From: Irineochytrium annulatum
Taxonomy: Eukaryota > Chytridiomycota > Chytridiomycetes > Chytridiales > Chytridiaceae
Direction of reading: 5' to 3'
DNA: 35,849 nucleotides
Assembly (NCBI GenBank): GCA_027600665.1
Contig: JADGJL010000166.1
Location: 1-35,849, forward strand
This document shows, in pieces, positions 1-10,830 of this stretch; the stretch's first letter is position 1; each line of letters opens with the position of its first letter. Made by a program: the position numbers and the translations under genes. Below the pieces are notes generated by a model. That model ran no database searches, was not told the DNA's origin, and was given only the letters and a program-made list of their open reading frames with translations.

Positions 1-84
1 CCACCCCCACCAACAACCCCCCCGGGTCAAACTGCAAAATAAAAAGTTCATTCCCCAAAAAAACCCAACCAAATAAAACCCCCC

Positions 85-115
<31 letters not shown>

Positions 116-149
116 AAAAAAAAACTAATATAAAAAAAAATCCCGATGA
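1..149. repeat. Low-complexity stretch with poly-C and poly-A runs
   Basis: This sequence lies downstream of the Elongin A stop codon. It contains an uninterrupted run of 27 C (79-105) followed directly by 19 A (106-124), in otherwise A/C-rich sequence. No coding signal is visible. On the transcribed strand of Elongin A it reads T19 then G27. It may be a real homopolymer tract or an assembly artefact near a contig edge. Confidence 0.8.
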
Positions 150-1095
150 CTAATCTTTTCGCCGGCCGACGACGGTCATCGTTATTGTTTTGTCTACCAA
201 ACTGTAAGGCGCCGGCTTGATGGTCGTCGTCCGGGCCGACGACAACGTCTTCAACAACTCCTTGGCCCCCGCTCGCGGAGCCGCGGGCATCACATCCCGG
301 GGTAAGATAGGCTTGTCGGTGTAGCAGCCCTTAGCAGCCTGCTTCTTCGCCTTCGCCATAAACTTGTTCTCCTTCTTGCCCCCAAAGGAAGACCACGGCG
401 CACTCGACCCGGATCCCCACCCGCTCGACTTCCTCGCGGTCAAAAGTGGCCGGTCCAGTATCACGACCTTCTTCTTCTCCTTCTCGGCGACCTTCCGGCC
501 CTCGGCCAACTTGCTCTTAGCCCTTTCCAACTTAACCCTCCGCTCACGCTCGCGCTCCTTGATCAGGTCACGCCACGTTGTCACCTCCGGATTGATATCC
601 GCCGCCATGAGATCCGGGTTCTTCTCCACCGCACGGAAAATGTCGTAGAATTGGTGGGCGGCGTGGACACGATAAAGCGGATCAAGATCCTCGTCGAGGC
701 CGGGAACGACGTCAGCGTTCCAGCCGTGGATGAGCTCGAGGCGTTCGTACGGGAGCTTCCGAAGGGCGGGAAGAAGGTGATGTAATGGAGCAGGCCCAAG
801 GCTCGTGGCAAGCGTAGTAATCACTGATGAGGAGGAGTCAGGGGTAAGGAAGCACCAACAAAAATAGCGTACGCTTCGGATCGTTCTCCAACACCCTGAG
901 GGACAACGACAAAAGAGTTGGTGGCCCTGCATTGGCACAAGCTGGGAAATTAGGAGCCCGCTTCAGGGCTGGAGCTGGCGGATGGTTTCTCGAGTAGAGC
1001 GATGGTTGTGATGGTCGCGCAGGCTTCCTCGGGGTTGGGTATGGGTTGGCCACAGCGCGGGCCTTGGCAGCAGCTTCAGAATGGTCGCTGCCCAT
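150..1095 (-). CDS. ELA1: Elongin A (RNA polymerase II transcription factor SIII subunit A)
   Basis: Two exons are seen, 1095-873 and 823-150, split by a 49-bp intron (GTACGC...CATCAG with a CTGAC branch site). They give a 298-aa protein. The match to the Elongin A family (PF06881) is the run through LLPALRKLPYERLELI, then a short acidic spacer, LYRVHAAHQFYDIF, and TWRDLIKERERER (about residues 60-160). In the family this part contacts Elongin C and resembles an F-box/BC-box unit. The C-terminal third is basic and disordered. Known role: Elongin A stimulates Pol II elongation and acts as substrate receptor for a cullin ligase that removes stalled Pol II. The start is the first ATG of exon 1, but the frame stays open upstream to a possible acceptor near 1142, so a further 5' exon is possible. 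The gene lies head-to-tail behind the formin gene, about 200 bp away. Confidence 0.8.
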
Positions 1096-1302
1096 TGCCC
1101 AGAAGGATGGGTCGGTGATGGCTTGGGCGCTAATTCTGTAACACTATTTGGTCATTCCAGAGTAATTAAGTAACTCTGCTCCGTAATTGTATGTATATTC
1201 AAGGCACCCAATGCAATTTGAACAACAAATACCATGGTAGAAATGAAATGTAATTAAAAAGGTACAGAATCGGTGGTTATAACTTGCTGCAAATCTCCGC
1301 CC

Positions 1303-4300
1303 TTACTCGTCCCTGTCGTCCGCCTCCCACTGTTCGTCGTCCACATCCCGCCCCTCACCCTCATGATAGTAATCCGCCTCCGTTCCTTCTTCCTCCACCT
1401 CGTTCCCATCGCCTCCATCAGACGCACCATCGAACTCCTCCTCATCGTCTTCCTCCGGTGGCAAAGCCTGCATCAGCGAAAACCGCTTAAACATTTCCTT
1501 GGCTTCCGCGTCATGACTACCAAGTAGAGACGCGTGACCACCGTCGTCGGGGCCGCCGGCACTTTCATCCGTAGTCGAAAGCGGAGTCGACGCACGATCC
1601 TCCGGCGACATCGGCGACATGGGCTGCTCGTCCGGGGGCGTTACAACAACAGCAGTCGGGCTCGTACCTGCCGGCGACTTCGGTGGAGCAATGGACGCAC
1701 CACCGAATAAAGCCGCAAGAACCCCCTGCGCCCCAGTGGCGACCCTCTGCTGCTTTTGCTGCGCCGTGACCCTCTCCCTATACAAGCGAGCCTCCTCTCT
1801 CTTCTTCTTCTCTTCGGCCGCTTGAGCCTCGCGCTTTTCCCGGCGGGCCTCGTCTTCGACGCGCTTCCGATTCTGCTTAACGGCGTCCTCAAAAGCGTGC
1901 AAGAACATGTCGAGTGCTGAGAACAGATGCGTTGGTGATTTCCTTGTACCCGACGAATTCTCCCCCGCATCCATTGCCGCCGTATGCGCTTGATAAACTA
2001 TTGGCTGATAGTCTTCGAGGTCCTCGCCAAAGTACTTCGCCGCGTCGGCCCATGCCTTTGTAAACGTCTCGAAGTCAAGGCGGAGACCCGTTATCATCGT
2101 CGCCGCTTTATCCAGAAACGGAGAAATGCGTGCGTCGAAGTCTTTATTATCGGGGTTAACATACTTCTGCGATCGGATCTTTGCAAGATTTTCATCCATA
2201 AGCAAAAGTTGTGTCGATAGTTCACGTAGATCGTAATGACGAATAACCTTCATATCGGCAAAATCCTCTGTGAAGTCCAATACCTATCACAACAGTGAGT
2301 AAACCATTAAAGTCACGTTGTTACCTCAGGCTTGCTTTGGGTAACCATATCGACGAGGAAATTCATCAAACTCCATTTCCCATCCGCGCTCTTAACGTCC
2401 TTCAACCTCGCCAGACCCTCGATCTTAAAGCCAAGCGCCCTCGCCTCTTTACCCATCCACGGCCTGTACGAGGAATTGCCCGCTCCATATTCGTAGTTCG
2501 TCATGTTCCCCAACTGTAGTACCGTTCTCAGCAGCACCTTCAAAGCGTCCGAGGTTTTCAGCTTGATGCAAATCGAGGTCATTTTTGCCACCTTCCCGCC
2601 TACTTCCTCAATTTCGGGACCCAGCTGCAACTTAAATCCGAAAGCGTTAAGGCATTGCTCGAGGTCCGGATCTTTCATCATGGCAAGCATAAAGGTCTCC
2701 GCCGGTGCGAATGGGAGAGATCCAGGTTTCTGCCTTGTCTCCGCTGCCTTCAGTATCGTCCGTTCATCCGCCGTGGGAAGTAAGGATTGAATTGATACTA
2801 CATCGTCCACGGAGATTTGATTCTCATCAAGGAGAACGATGGCTTTCATAATGTCCTGCGCGTTCATGTTCCGACGCGTGTACCGAGAAAGCCCAATAGA
2901 AACGTTATTTGCTCGCCGCAGATCAAGGACAGTAGTGAATTGGGCACTATATATCATTAGCTTAACTACAGCGAGCCGAACTTACAGTTGAACAATTTTT
3001 GGCGCCCCCTTCTTCTTATCGGATCCAGGTACGATGCAAAACAATTCTGCGGAAGTCAGATCAATACATATACCACAACCAAAAAAAAAAAAAATTAAAA
3101 AAAAAAGAGGGTTATATACCTTCAAACTTTTTCACATCCAGTGTAATCCCATCAACGCCGACAGTTTGCCTCTTTGGCGTGCCTTCCTCCGATTCCGTAT
3201 CCTCCTCTTCGGTAACAGGCTCGTTCCAAACGGTATCCCGCTTCACATCCCGAATCTCGTCCCAATGTAGACGCGCGCGGCTCCGTAACAACGTCTGTGG
3301 GGTCTCTGCGTCCCCGCCAGCACCAGGAGGTGGTGGCGGAGGTGGCGGGCCCCCTGTATTTATTAGTGGGGGTGGCGGAGGTGGCGGCGGCATCAACGGC
3401 ATCGACGGCATCGGCGGCGGAGGTGGCGGTGGCGGCGCCGTTGAAATGGCAGAGGAGGAAGAGGGTGGCAGTTCTGTCGAGGGGGAGAGTATCATGGGAG
3501 AAGCCGTTTCCGTCTTGTCATCGTCGTCATCGGTCCTACTACCGAAGTTCGGGCTCCGCGGCTCCGGCGTCCGTCCGCCTGTTGACAGAGGGCTCTTCGT
3601 CCGATCGGGAGTATCTCGTCTATCCCGAGACCGTACAGAGGGAGATCGTGACCGCTCAGGCGATCTAACAGCTGGAGAGTTGGATCGATCACGCCGTGGA
3701 TTGCTCGCAGTGGGTTGACGAGAACGTCCTTCGATAGGGGTGTGCATGTTGGTCCGATACGGGGTATGTGGATGCGCCGGGTTCGGCACCACCCTGCCAT
3801 CTAGAGCCGGCCGCCGAGAGTCTTCCCGAGCAATTCCTGGAGGACTCCATTGACCTGATGACTCCTGGCTGTAATTGCTAGGTGATCTGTAATGCTGTCC
3901 ATCAAGGAGGGGAGGGTAGTTCGGCCGAGCGATCGGTCGAGGTGTTGAACTACCACTCGGTATGAATGTGGGCGTCGATTCGCCAGGAATGCCTGCATTC
4001 CCAGAAAACAAAGCGTCCACAGCGCCACGCAACGCTGATAAATCGGGGTCGGCAACATCATCCCTCCGAACCGAACCTGTGGCGGAGCGTACGTTAGACT
4101 GACCGTCCGATGTCGTGCGCTGAATTATCGGCGGTCCTCCGTCAGACTCTTTCATCAACCGCCGCGTCCGCAATTGCGCCAGGAGGTCCTCCAGAGGTGA
4201 CATGCCTGGCGTCTTATCGCCTTGGGGCCGTCTCTCGTCGTTTCCTAAGCCAGAACTTTGCTTTGGTGCCGTGAAGTTTCGGTGGACAGGCATAGCTAAC

Positions 4301-6718
4301 ATTCCCGATCCGTCGTCCGACATGCGAGAACGCTTCTTCGGAGCCTCTTTCAACAAAAGCTCGAGCCTTTTGATACTAGCTGCGGCAGCAGGAGATGGCC
4401 CATTACTTGATGCTGTAGTCGAAGAAGAGGCAAAAGACGATCCACTGAATCGATCATTTGGCGCATGAACTTGATAGTGCCCAACCTCCGGGTTCTGCAC
4501 GGCGTTCTTAACCACTGACCTTGGAATTGGTTTGCGACCCGTTTCATCCATTATTGTCAACAATTTCGGGGCCGGGAGAACACTAGTGTTAACAGCAGAT
4601 ACATGAACGAGCTGGTCTGATAAAATCTCCCCAGAAATAAGCGGCGCGCCACCTTTCGAGGAGCGTTTCTTTCCCATCTTAGCTTGAATCTCCCGTCCCA
4701 TTTCAACAAGACCCTTCGTCACTTTAACCGCAACATCCGATAGGGCGATAGTATTCTTCAGAAACTCGTGCGCTTCGTGGATTTGGTTATTTGTCTTTTG
4801 TAGAGCAAAGCAGGCTGCATTAAACACCGTTAGGAATGTAAGGTCAGCAGATTATACGTACCCATAATTCGCGTAGAGCCAAGGTCCTCCAGAGACCTCA
4901 TTAAAACTTCATCGACCTTCACAACATGGTAGCTGATGAGCCTCGCAAGGCATCGAGTCAGCCCACGGTCCAAAAACTTCGTGTAGGTGAAGGGTTTCAG
5001 TCGATCGCCTTCCGCTCCAGGTTCATATTCGGAGACAATCAAATCGAGCGAAAAGTCCTTCGGAAAACGCCCCTCTTCGACATCTCGGCGGGAGAGCTCC
5101 AAATCTTTAGGGTTAACCCGAATCAGGCCGGAGGGCATAAAGCCCGTATGAAAGGAGAAATTGACCATGGTGACAACTTGAGAGGTAGCAGACGTAGGAT
5201 CCGGGCAATGGAAGACACGACACTGAATGTCTTTTTCAATGTAAAACGGCTTCAACGTCGGTGTTTTGAACACGGCATGATGCTCATCCTTGTACACTTC
5301 ACCATCGTCCGTACTCGCGGCCTGGCCCAAAACTGACGAATACACCAGCTTTCCATTTTGATAGATCTCGATCCCTGGGTTGCAACTTCCGTCCGTATCA
5401 AACTCGGGAACTCCATTCAAGATCACTCGGTGAAGTCTCAGCGGATACGCATTCGGCAGGTTGCCGTTCAGAAGCAAGACATTGTTAAAGTATTGCACAT
5501 AGCGCCGTTGGCCGACTCCCACCCAGGAAGCGTCGTCTGGTGTTCTCCTTCGAACGAAATGATCGAAGGCCTCGTTTGCGTCCTCAAAAATATCGGAGTA
5601 GCGAAGATAGGCGGCGATTGCAACGCCGGATTTGGCTATGCCGTTTGTGCAGTGAATCACAGCGACATTGGCATCGTCGATGGACAGCCACGCATGCATA
5701 GAACGGCAAATATCGAAAAACGTCTTCAGGCTCAATTGGAAGGCCTTTGAAAGGCCAAAACCGACGACTTGGTTTCCAAACACCTCGGTGCCGTAGTCAC
5801 CTTGCACGGTATCAGCTAGTGATGCCACTTTAGCACGTAATAACAGCAATGTACTTATTTACCAGCAAGGTTCCAAATCATATATCGATTCGGGTACCGT
5901 GTATTAAGAAACCGTGCCATGTCATCAAAGTTATTCCTTCGGTTCTTCTTGTCCGTTTTGTTTTTCCAACACATCCCGCACGCCAAAATGCGATTCGTTA
6001 TCCGAGTGATGTCAAGAACTGAGGCCATTCGACGAAACGACGGATCCTTCGGCAGAGTTTGCGACGAGGCTTCTGGCGTGATCGGCCCTATGACGCGTGA
6101 CAGCGGTATCCGCGTAACCCCCCACATCGGCACCGGTGCCTTCTGTCCATCCGTCGACATTTGCAATTGCGGCATCGGAGGGACGATTGTTCTTTCATAG
6201 AAAAACGGATCATGGGTGACGAGCATCTTGTGAGATGGCGCGGGTACGCTGTTTGTGATGTTGCCGTTCGAAGACGACTTCGGCATCCCCGCCTTACTAC
6301 TCGGTGCAGTGTTAATTCGGCTACTAGCCTTTGAGATCGAAGGTCGTGACGGCCGGTCCGGAACATTCGAGAGGTCAACAGCGGAACCCATGGGCGAGAA
6401 CGAGGAACTTGATGAGTGAGCAGACGAGTTGGCAGAAGATAGCGGGCCATTCGACGCCAAGGACGCGTTAGAGTTGAAAGCGGACCCGTTGGCCACCTCC
6501 TTGTGTTTGCGATGCTCCTTACGCGGTGAGCGATACAAGCGAGATACGGCGGACGGCGTCGCAGACGATGATCGAGGCGGAACAGGGACTATGCGCCCCC
6601 CAGCCCTTTGCGGCGGACTTGTGCTCCCGCTGACATCCGGGCCGGTCCGATAGTGATGCGACGAGCCTGAGCCCGAGTGCGGCGCCGGAGACGAGCGCCC
6701 GTTCTCACCTAACCACAT
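1303..6718 (-). CDS. PTEN-domain formin (PTEN-like pseudophosphatase, C2, FH1, FH2)
   Basis: Six exons (6718-5863, 5827-4862, 4814-3120, 3046-2986, 2946-2325, 2283-1303) sum to 5181 nt, or 1726 aa. Residues 1-225 are Ser-rich and disordered. Residues 230-410 are PTEN-like (DMARFLNTRYPNRYMIWNLA, then signature loop HCTNGIAKSG at 344-353). Residues about 410-560 match the PTEN C2 domain. A disordered linker follows, then proline-rich FH1 (about 1060-1110) and FH2 (about 1115-1535, with LHWDEI, VLDLRRANNVSI and LGNMTN). The tail is helical and then acidic. FH2 domains nucleate and processively cap actin filaments, and FH1 binds profilin-actin. The signature lo op has Lys351 in place of the catalytic Arg, and I see no WPD-type aspartate, so phosphatase activity is unlikely. 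The GBD/FH3 domains of Bni1-type fungal formins are absent. An in-frame stop lies directly before the chosen ATG. Introns of 35 and 39 bp are inferred from frame and domain continuity. Confidence 0.88.
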
Positions 6719-6942
6719 CTAGACGCGGAAGGCTCCCCGAGGAGTGTGCCGTGTGCCCACCCGCGAGAGTGGCTGATCGTGATGGGCGAGCGATGTCGAA
6801 TGGGGAGCCGCCTGCTCTTGCGAGATTGGGTGTCACAAGCCGCGCTGATCCTCGCGACAGAAAGAGAGTGTGCTGCGTAAATCTGCTGCTCAACGACATG
6901 ATACGTACTTAAATCAGCTCGTTATTTAAATGCTTCTTGCTA

Positions 6943-8367
6943 TTAAACTACGTGCGAAAACAAATACGAAATGCTCTCCCCATTATGGGTCCTCCGAATT
7001 GCTTCAGCTAGCACCCCGCTGATGTCGATAACCTTCAGCTTATGGCACGTGGAGCGACGTTCCTCATTCATCGGGTATGAGTTCGTGACAGCAATCTTGA
7101 GAAATATGAGGACACTAAAGGATCGCGAGGGACAAACCTCGTCAACAGCCTCGCATTCTTCAATCTCCTTCAAGGCGTCGCCCGATAGGATTCCGTGGGT
7201 AGCAATAATAACGACGCGCTTGGCCTCACACCGTTTCAAGTGCTCCGCTGCGTCAAGATACGAGTACGTGCCATCAATCATGTCGTCCTTTGAACGCTTA
7301 ACTACACCAAGGGTCGGGGGTCGTAAACCTACCACAAGAAAGCAGATCTTATCTTTCACGTTCCCCACTAGTGTCAGCCGACTTTGCATTTCACCCGGTT
7401 CCACGCCCGAGCTCAGACTTTTTTGATGCAAATGATACCGCTCCCGATGAATCAAAGCGAAATCCATCTTCAATCGGTCTGCGATAGATGTCACCCTGAA
7501 CAATCAGTATGGACATGTCAGCACAAAAAGAGTCACCTCTTCGCCCCGCCCGCGTTCTTACAAACGACGCAAGCGTCAGTAGGTCCTGCATCCGCTTCAA
7601 GAAGGCTGTTTTGAATGAACTGGCATACACACGGCTCGGCAAGAAGGTTGTCAACGGGTTTCGAAAAGAATCCCTGGATTTGAGAGGAATGTAGGTCCAT
7701 CGTGATTATATGATCGACCCCGGCTACTCCCAGCATGTTCGCGACGACTGTCAGACGAGTCAGACGAAGTCTTTGATGTAAAGGTCACACGTTTTGCGGT
7801 TATAGCGCCCCGGGCCTTCTTCTTCTTCGATTGTTTCATGTAGGGAAAGTAAGGTACGCTGCGGCTCACATCAGGCTTCTATCGCGTCGAAAAGACGCAA
7901 AGATCTCAAACTCACACAGCCGTAATCCTCCGTGCGCTCGCAAGCTTGCAGGCATTAATCATTATCAGGAGCTCCATCAGGTGGTCGTTGATGCTTGATG
8001 AGCCAGACTGGATGATGAAGACGTCCTCATTCCGGACGGAAACACCAATCTCCACCGCTGTCTCCTGGTTAAAAAACCTATTTGAGGTTTTAGTCAAAGA
8101 TCGGCTAGCGAAGGTCCAACCGTTTGACGACGGCTGGCGCGGCAGTTTGGCCCAAACGCTCTAGTATGAGGGCCGCAAGATCCGGGTGCGAGGAGCCCGC
8201 AAAGATCTTAACCTGGATAGAGAGAAAATGATCATGTAAATTAATACGAGAACACACCGAAATCCAACAAGTGGTAGGGAACGGCGCGTCTTTGGGCGTA
8301 ATCCTTTGCGCGGCTCACGCGAGGTTGCCACTGCACCTTGGGCCGGATCTCCACTCACCTTCCTCAT
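6943..8367 (-). CDS. PRS: Ribose-phosphate pyrophosphokinase (PRPP synthetase)
   Basis: Eight exons (8367-8359, 8212-8121, 8077-7916, 7858-7791, 7747-7537, 7495-7333, 7287-7138, 7095-6943) sum to 1008 nt, or 335 aa, close to the usual 310-330. The enzyme transfers pyrophosphate from ATP to ribose 5-phosphate, making PRPP for purine, pyrimidine, histidine, tryptophan and NAD synthesis in the cytosol. Landmarks are [12 protein letters not shown] at the start, [21 protein letters not shown] (the Mg-binding DLH begins at Asp128), the PRPP loop VDDMID at about 235-240, and [19 protein letters not shown] at the end. The loop lacks the TGGT of class I enzymes. The start follows from a 9-nt first exon (Met-Arg-Lys) before a consensus GTGAGT donor. 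An in-frame ATG three codons upstream could be used instead. A decayed second copy of its 5' half lies at about 9010-9490. Confidence 0.9.
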
Positions 8368-8509
8368 GTTCCCCATAGACAGCGAGCACAGGCACAGGGC
8401 AGTGGGAGCAGGCAAGTCTGGAGCGAATTCTGGCTTGAACGAAAGCCAAGCCACTACAATCACAAGCTCTACTTTCATAAGGGCGTACTTAACGATGAGC
8501 CGCAACAGT

Positions 8510-9005
8510 GCGCCTGTGCATCCTTGCTTAACTTTTGGAGCAGCCATGCACCCATACCTTCCGTCCCCCATCGGCGATGGGTCCGACCGTGCTCAAATCC
8601 GGGTCAAAATCCCATCCAATCTGTGGCGCTAATCCACCTCCTTGCCTCGACGGAGTGCGATCAGCAGATGCTCATCGAGAATAGGAGGAATTCCTCGTTT
8701 TGTCCTGAATCTTGCCGAAGACGGGGCAGCGGTGCACCGGTGACGTGCTTCATCATAAACTCGGCGGCAACCCTGGCCTTAGGCTAACATCTTTGTATCT
8801 ATGCAGCAATCACATATCCGTCCCTTCTTCCTGCCGGATATCTCAATCAACCGTAAGCGGAAGATACCGGTTTAAACAAAGACTGGCGATTTGGGTTGCT
8901 CGCATTGATCACGTCCGTATCGATGATGTGAATTCCTCAGCATCCAAAGAAGGACCCGCGCGCTTGAGGCATTTACTGCGATCGCACCAGCCCTCCCAAT
9001 CGTGA
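8510..9005 (-). pseudogene. Decayed fragment of a UBA3 duplicate
   Basis: On the + strand this segment aligns almost continuously with 11690-12365, the 5' half of the intact UBA3 gene. Shared stretches include CTAATCCACCTCCTTGCCTC against TTAATCCACCTCCTTGCCTC, then CATCTTTGTATCTATGCAG at the exon 2/intron 1 border, and AAGGACCCGCGCGC near the 5' end. Intron 1 is also recognisable, so this is a DNA-level duplicate and not a processed copy. About 110 bp matching 12173-12283 are missing. That part encodes the glycine-rich ATP-binding loop. Frameshifts and stops are frequent and everything after mid exon 2 is gone. It lies between intact PRS and the PRS relic. Confidence 0.85.
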
Positions 9006-9009
9006 CGCG

Positions 9010-9490
9010 TCTGCTGATGTCTGCTAATACAGAAGTTGCCGTTATAACCCCCTGGGCCATCGTCCCCTTCGATTGCTCATGTAACAGGATACGGCGCTCT
9101 GCGGCCACCCTCCGCGTTATACAAGTTCGCCAGATTCAAGTTCAAACAGCGTGATCCATAAACAAAACCTCCATCAAAGGTCAGATATGTCTGACGACGG
9201 CGAGGAGGTCATGAAGTCTGTCGCTGTCCCCCATTGAAGAAGGAATTGCGGCGGTCTAAACATCTTCAACGCGGCTGGCGCGGGTGTTTGGCCAAGGGCC
9301 GTGTATCATGCATAGCATGGGTGCGACGGAGAATGTTCATCTGCACTTGGTAAAGAATTAGGATAAATTAATACGACAATAGAGTGCACGAAAAGGCCCG
9401 CGGTTCCACACGTAGGTAAGACGATTACGTTGAGTTCGTTATGAAATTATCTGGGCGGCACCGGCGCGGTGCTCGAGTTCCATGTTGCCC
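9010..9490 (-). pseudogene. Decayed fragment of a PRS duplicate (exons 1-4)
   Basis: Two blocks match the intact PRS gene on the same strand. The segment 9036-9106 resembles 7794-7870 (exon 4 and its acceptor), for example GCCGTTATAACCCCCTGGGCC against GCGGTTATAGCGCCCCGGGCC. The segment 9245-9490 resembles 8115-8380 (exons 2 and 1 and intron 1), including GGCTGGCGCG, AAATTAATACGA and a remnant of the start-codon region near 9475. The exon 3 counterpart is shortened, exons 5-8 are missing, and no reading frame survives. The junction with the UBA3 relic lies at about 9005-9015. Confidence 0.78.
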
Positions 9491-9830
9491 TTGAACCATT
9501 ATGGTGTAAATTCGGCCAAGGATTATTTATATCTTGCCTTTTTTTTTTTGGCTTTGATTGCAGGCAAAAACATGTTTCAACCTTTGCATCTCTAAGTTTA
9601 ACCTTCAATGGCCAAATCGTCCAGTGAGATGACAAATAACTCATATAGTTTGAGACTGGCTCCTGATATTACCACTACCATGCCCTTATCAACCAGTACG
9701 TCCTCCATGCGGCGTTACCATCAACTATGAAGGGTGTACGTCGCCGCGCGTCAATCCTGCTCCTGCACCCCTTGTACAGCAACCAAAACGCCAATGACAC
9801 AACGTGCACTTTTGAGGTTCGGCCGGCGCG
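9491..9830. other. Spacer between PRS relic and cyclin Q
   Basis: I see no convincing coding exon here. The stretch holds a T-run near 9538-9549 and AT-rich sequence that would be the 3' flank of cyclin Q. It may contain further unrecognisable duplicate material. Confidence 0.5.
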
Positions 9831-10756
9831 TTACTGCGCTGTGATACGCCTTAGTACACCTGAAGTAATATTATTAGCGAATTATCTCCTTAAATTGGCA
9901 TACTTCTTATTTCGCCCAGTTCGCATCCGTGCTTCTCGCACCAAGTGCCAATGGTAGTTGGCAACTCCTTATTAAGCGCCTTCATGCCTAAATAAACGCA
10001 GGCAAGCGCTATTGCCTGTATTGTAAGAATAAAAAAAAATTACCACAGCCAACATACCTGTGGCGAGTAATCCAAACACCACGGAAAATAGAATACATCA
10101 TTGATAAAAGTCCAAGTGATCTCAGTCGCGGCCCGAATTGAGGCCTTCACTCCACCTAAGCATCAGTGTAAAGACGAAGCAGCATTATTGGAGTTGACCT
10201 TGTCCATCAAGCCATAAATCCTGCAGCACCACAAGAGCAAAGCTGTACGGCAATTCAACATTCGTGTCGAATTGAATACTCCGCAACAATAGCATCTCTG
10301 CAGTGATCAACGAATCTTTAAGCTCCCAGTACAGCTAATAATTAAGTCCCATCAAAACGTGCCAACCACTAGTTAGACTCACGTCTTCGTCGGTAGACAG
10401 GAGCCGGTCTCCTAAAGCTGAAGAAAGCCTTCTCCAATGTAAATTGTAACGGAGTTAATGGTATGCCCACCAGTATGCGACGTTAACCGCATCGCGTAAT
10501 TTACGCGGCACCTCGGTCTGCTTGCATGCCAGATGAATCATGGCGGCAATAAACGTCTTAGAAGGTCAATTAGTGACGAGGAACCAACTCCCGTGGCGCG
10601 GACGTTTTCAAGGGCGGCGTCCTGCGGGTTCGCCCGCTGCCACCGGTACATTTTATGGCAGTATACAAGCGCGGTCGCAGTCGTGGTTGCTGGTATGGAA
10701 AGGAGCTTGGCTGACTTGCAGAGTTTGTGCAAGCCGTCATTGCAGGCCATCAACAT
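9831..10756 (-). CDS. CCNQ: Cyclin Q-like (FAM58/CCNQ family, partner of CDK10)
   Basis: Seven short exons (10756-10604, 10556-10471, 10428-10383, 10334-10199, 10155-10058, 10015-9904, 9859-9831) sum to 660 nt, or 219 aa; no long ORF reveals the gene. The first cyclin box has SIPATTTATALVYCHKMY, TFIAAMIHLACKQTE and VPRKLRDAVNVAYW, then YWELKDSLITAEMLLLRSI, which matches the cyclin Q pattern of a WELRDS motif before the fifth helix. The second box carries ATEITWTFINDVF and AIALACVYLGMKAL. Known role of the family: activating CDK10, a nuclear kinase. The N-terminus is shorter than in animals (219 against about 248 aa), so an upstream exon could be missing. The first ATG lies only 74 bp after the UBA3 stop on the same strand. 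Cyclin L or C were considered, but the WELKDS segment favours Q. Confidence 0.75.
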
Positions 10757-10830
10757 GTAAATGCTCAATATTACTATTTCACTTTGACAGCTTGGAAGCT
10801 TGAATGCGCAGATGAGGTTGATAACGACAA

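Noticed and set aside
2999..3718. + strand Gly/Ser-rich frame of 239 codons
   Set aside because: Its Gly runs are the complement of the FH1 proline codons of the formin on the other strand.
8161..8571. Long N-terminal extension for PRS (about 65 codons upstream)
   Set aside because: The family starts at the RKVKIF-like segment, and a consensus GTGAGT donor follows the short first exon; the extension has no similarity to PRS. A three-codon extension remains possible.
8712..9005. + strand frame of 97 codons as a small gene
   Set aside because: The DNA is a decayed copy of UBA3 on the opposite strand; the + frame is accidental.
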